Shown one piece after another: positions 63,533-64,000 of a stretch of DNA of 64,000 nt. The stretch comes from JAAZPT01 sp964544955. Lineage in GTDB: Bacteria; Bacillota; Clostridia; Christensenellales; Aristaeellaceae. Numbering within the stretch: position 1 is the first letter of the stretch; every line of letters starts with the position of its first letter. Where the stretch lies: positions 19,327 through 83,326 of the forward strand of contig CAZJEB010000006.1 of assembly GCA_964544955.1 (NCBI GenBank), given 5' to 3'. The notes beneath the pieces were generated by a model. It had not been told where the DNA came from. It was given only the letters and a program-made list of their open reading frames with translations, and made no database searches. Position numbers and translations under genes: made by a program.

Positions 63533-63655
63533 CTATCTTATCTTTTTCTCTTTCCGTTCCAATTGCACTATCTTTAACAGCTTATCTTGAAAAGTTTCCT
63601 TGCTGTTTGGGTCAAAGTATATCTCCGTTACAAAAGTCTTTCCTTTAATCTTTTT
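63533..63655 (-). pseudogene. Remnant of a small mobile-element-type ORF
   Basis: A 40-codon frame without a start: GKTFVTEIYFDPNSKETFQ, then DKLLKIVQLERKEKK. It recalls short proteins of conjugative transposons (TnpW-like), but only in the pattern V-x-x-x-F-x-x-x-S-K-E-T-x-x-x-K-L. An upstream frame in another phase (KTYKAKWYDDKKRLKERL) suggests a frameshift. Low certainty. Confidence 0.35.
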
Positions 63656-63899
63656 TTATCATCGTACCATTTAGCTTTATATGTTTTTTGTATTTCTAAA
63701 TATGGCGGTACAACAAAAAACCACAACATATATTATTTTTTTATTTTATTTATATAAAATAAGTGAACAAAGCATGCTATAAAAGTATAAAATATTCGCA
63801 TTAATGCGAACTATAAATGTAGATGAATAAGGCTTTATACGTATAATTATAATAATTTAAAATAAATAGAAAAAACTTTAAAATTTTTCAAAAAAGTAG

Positions 63900-63928
63900 T
63901 TGACACTACCAAACAAATGTGTTAATAT
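63900..63928 (+). promoter_or_regulatory. Strong promoter, probably of an rRNA operon just beyond the window
   Basis: Perfect TTGACA, a 17-base spacer and TAATAT, followed by a hairpin (63936-63951) and AACCTTGAAAACGA-type text. This resembles the leader of clostridial 16S rRNA genes. No rRNA sequence itself is seen in the last 70 bases. Confidence 0.5.
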
Positions 63929-64000
63929 AATTTTTGCCGTCACTTGATGGCAACGAACCTTGAAAACGATACAGAAGAATAAAGATAGCTAAAAGAAACG

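Noticed and set aside
1..64000. tRNA genes
   Set aside because: No cloverleaf with a GTTCRANNC T-loop and matching arms was found by eye on either strand; a tRNAscan run could still find one.

Overview
The window is AT-rich DNA from a Gram-positive bacterium, most likely an anaerobic, gut-type member of Clostridia (Bacillota). The evidence is strong AGGAGG-type ribosome binding sites, a sortase signal of the form PPQTGD on two surface proteins, a ParB/Spo0J-type parS sequence, type-2 ArgC, CstA, CapA, PadR/HAAS and BspA/WG/LRR surface proteins. No species can be named from the sequence. It is chromosomal and close to the replication origin: dnaN and recF (31.8-34.0 kb) lie beside a DnaA-box cluster and an AT-rich stretch (34.1-34.6 kb), four parS-like palindromes lie at 21.5-25.1 kb, and what looks like an rRNA operon promoter closes the right edge. 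dnaA is not next to dnaN.

Layout. 0-2.6 kb: two surface proteins (Ig/PKD-like repeats, LRR). 2.7-8.3 kb (minus strand): a tight phage morphogenesis operon running scaffold, N4-gp56-type major capsid, small head protein, tail protein, fibre, two unknown proteins and NlpC/P60 lysin. 8.3-10 kb: repeat-filled spacer with a GC-rich hairpin island. 10-16.2 kb (plus): PPQTGD-anchored protein, a large SpaA/Cna-B pilin-like protein and a secreted LRR protein. 16.9-19.9 kb (minus): TerL and portal. 20.2-21.3 kb: a second LRR paralogue, inverted relative to the first. 21.9-24.8 kb: four-helix-bundle protein, phage structural protein and holin. 24.8-27.4 kb: parS sites, repeats, a candidate small RNA and a HIT protein. 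27.4-31.7 kb: oxidoreductase and two tandem glycosyltransferases. 31.8-34.6 kb: recF, dnaN and oriC. 35-42.4 kb: GNAT, CDF transporter, GyrI-like protein and the argC-argJ-argB-argD operon with tandem ARG boxes. 42.8-53.8 kb: secreted WG-repeat, BspA-like and small paralogous proteins, AraC regulator, HAD phosphatase, HicB with a HicA remnant, Fe-S aldo/keto reductase, truncated integrase and XRE regulator. 54-63.4 kb: LUD protein, CstA, NrdB, CapA, DUF2975/XRE pair, alpha/beta hydrolase and a HAAS/PadR pair.

Two things stand out. First, about 25 copies of a modular intergenic repeat occupy most long gaps from 3 to 57 kb. Complete copies share one polarity: module C (an extended -10 promoter-like motif), module D (AT-rich leader), then module A or B (a string of short hairpins). 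Between copies the hairpin arms change together so that pairing is kept, which points to a selected, probably transcribed, structured RNA family. Several parS sites sit inside these repeats. Second, the phage genes are intact but split into three blocks, mixed with host-type adhesin genes and parS sites. No complete integrase, no phage replication gene and no lysogeny cassette adjoins them; the only integrase trace is a 51-residue remnant 28 kb away. This fits either a rearranged prophage or a domesticated particle such as a gene-transfer-agent-like system; sequence alone cannot decide. All family assignments are by reading the translated sequence; no database search was run.
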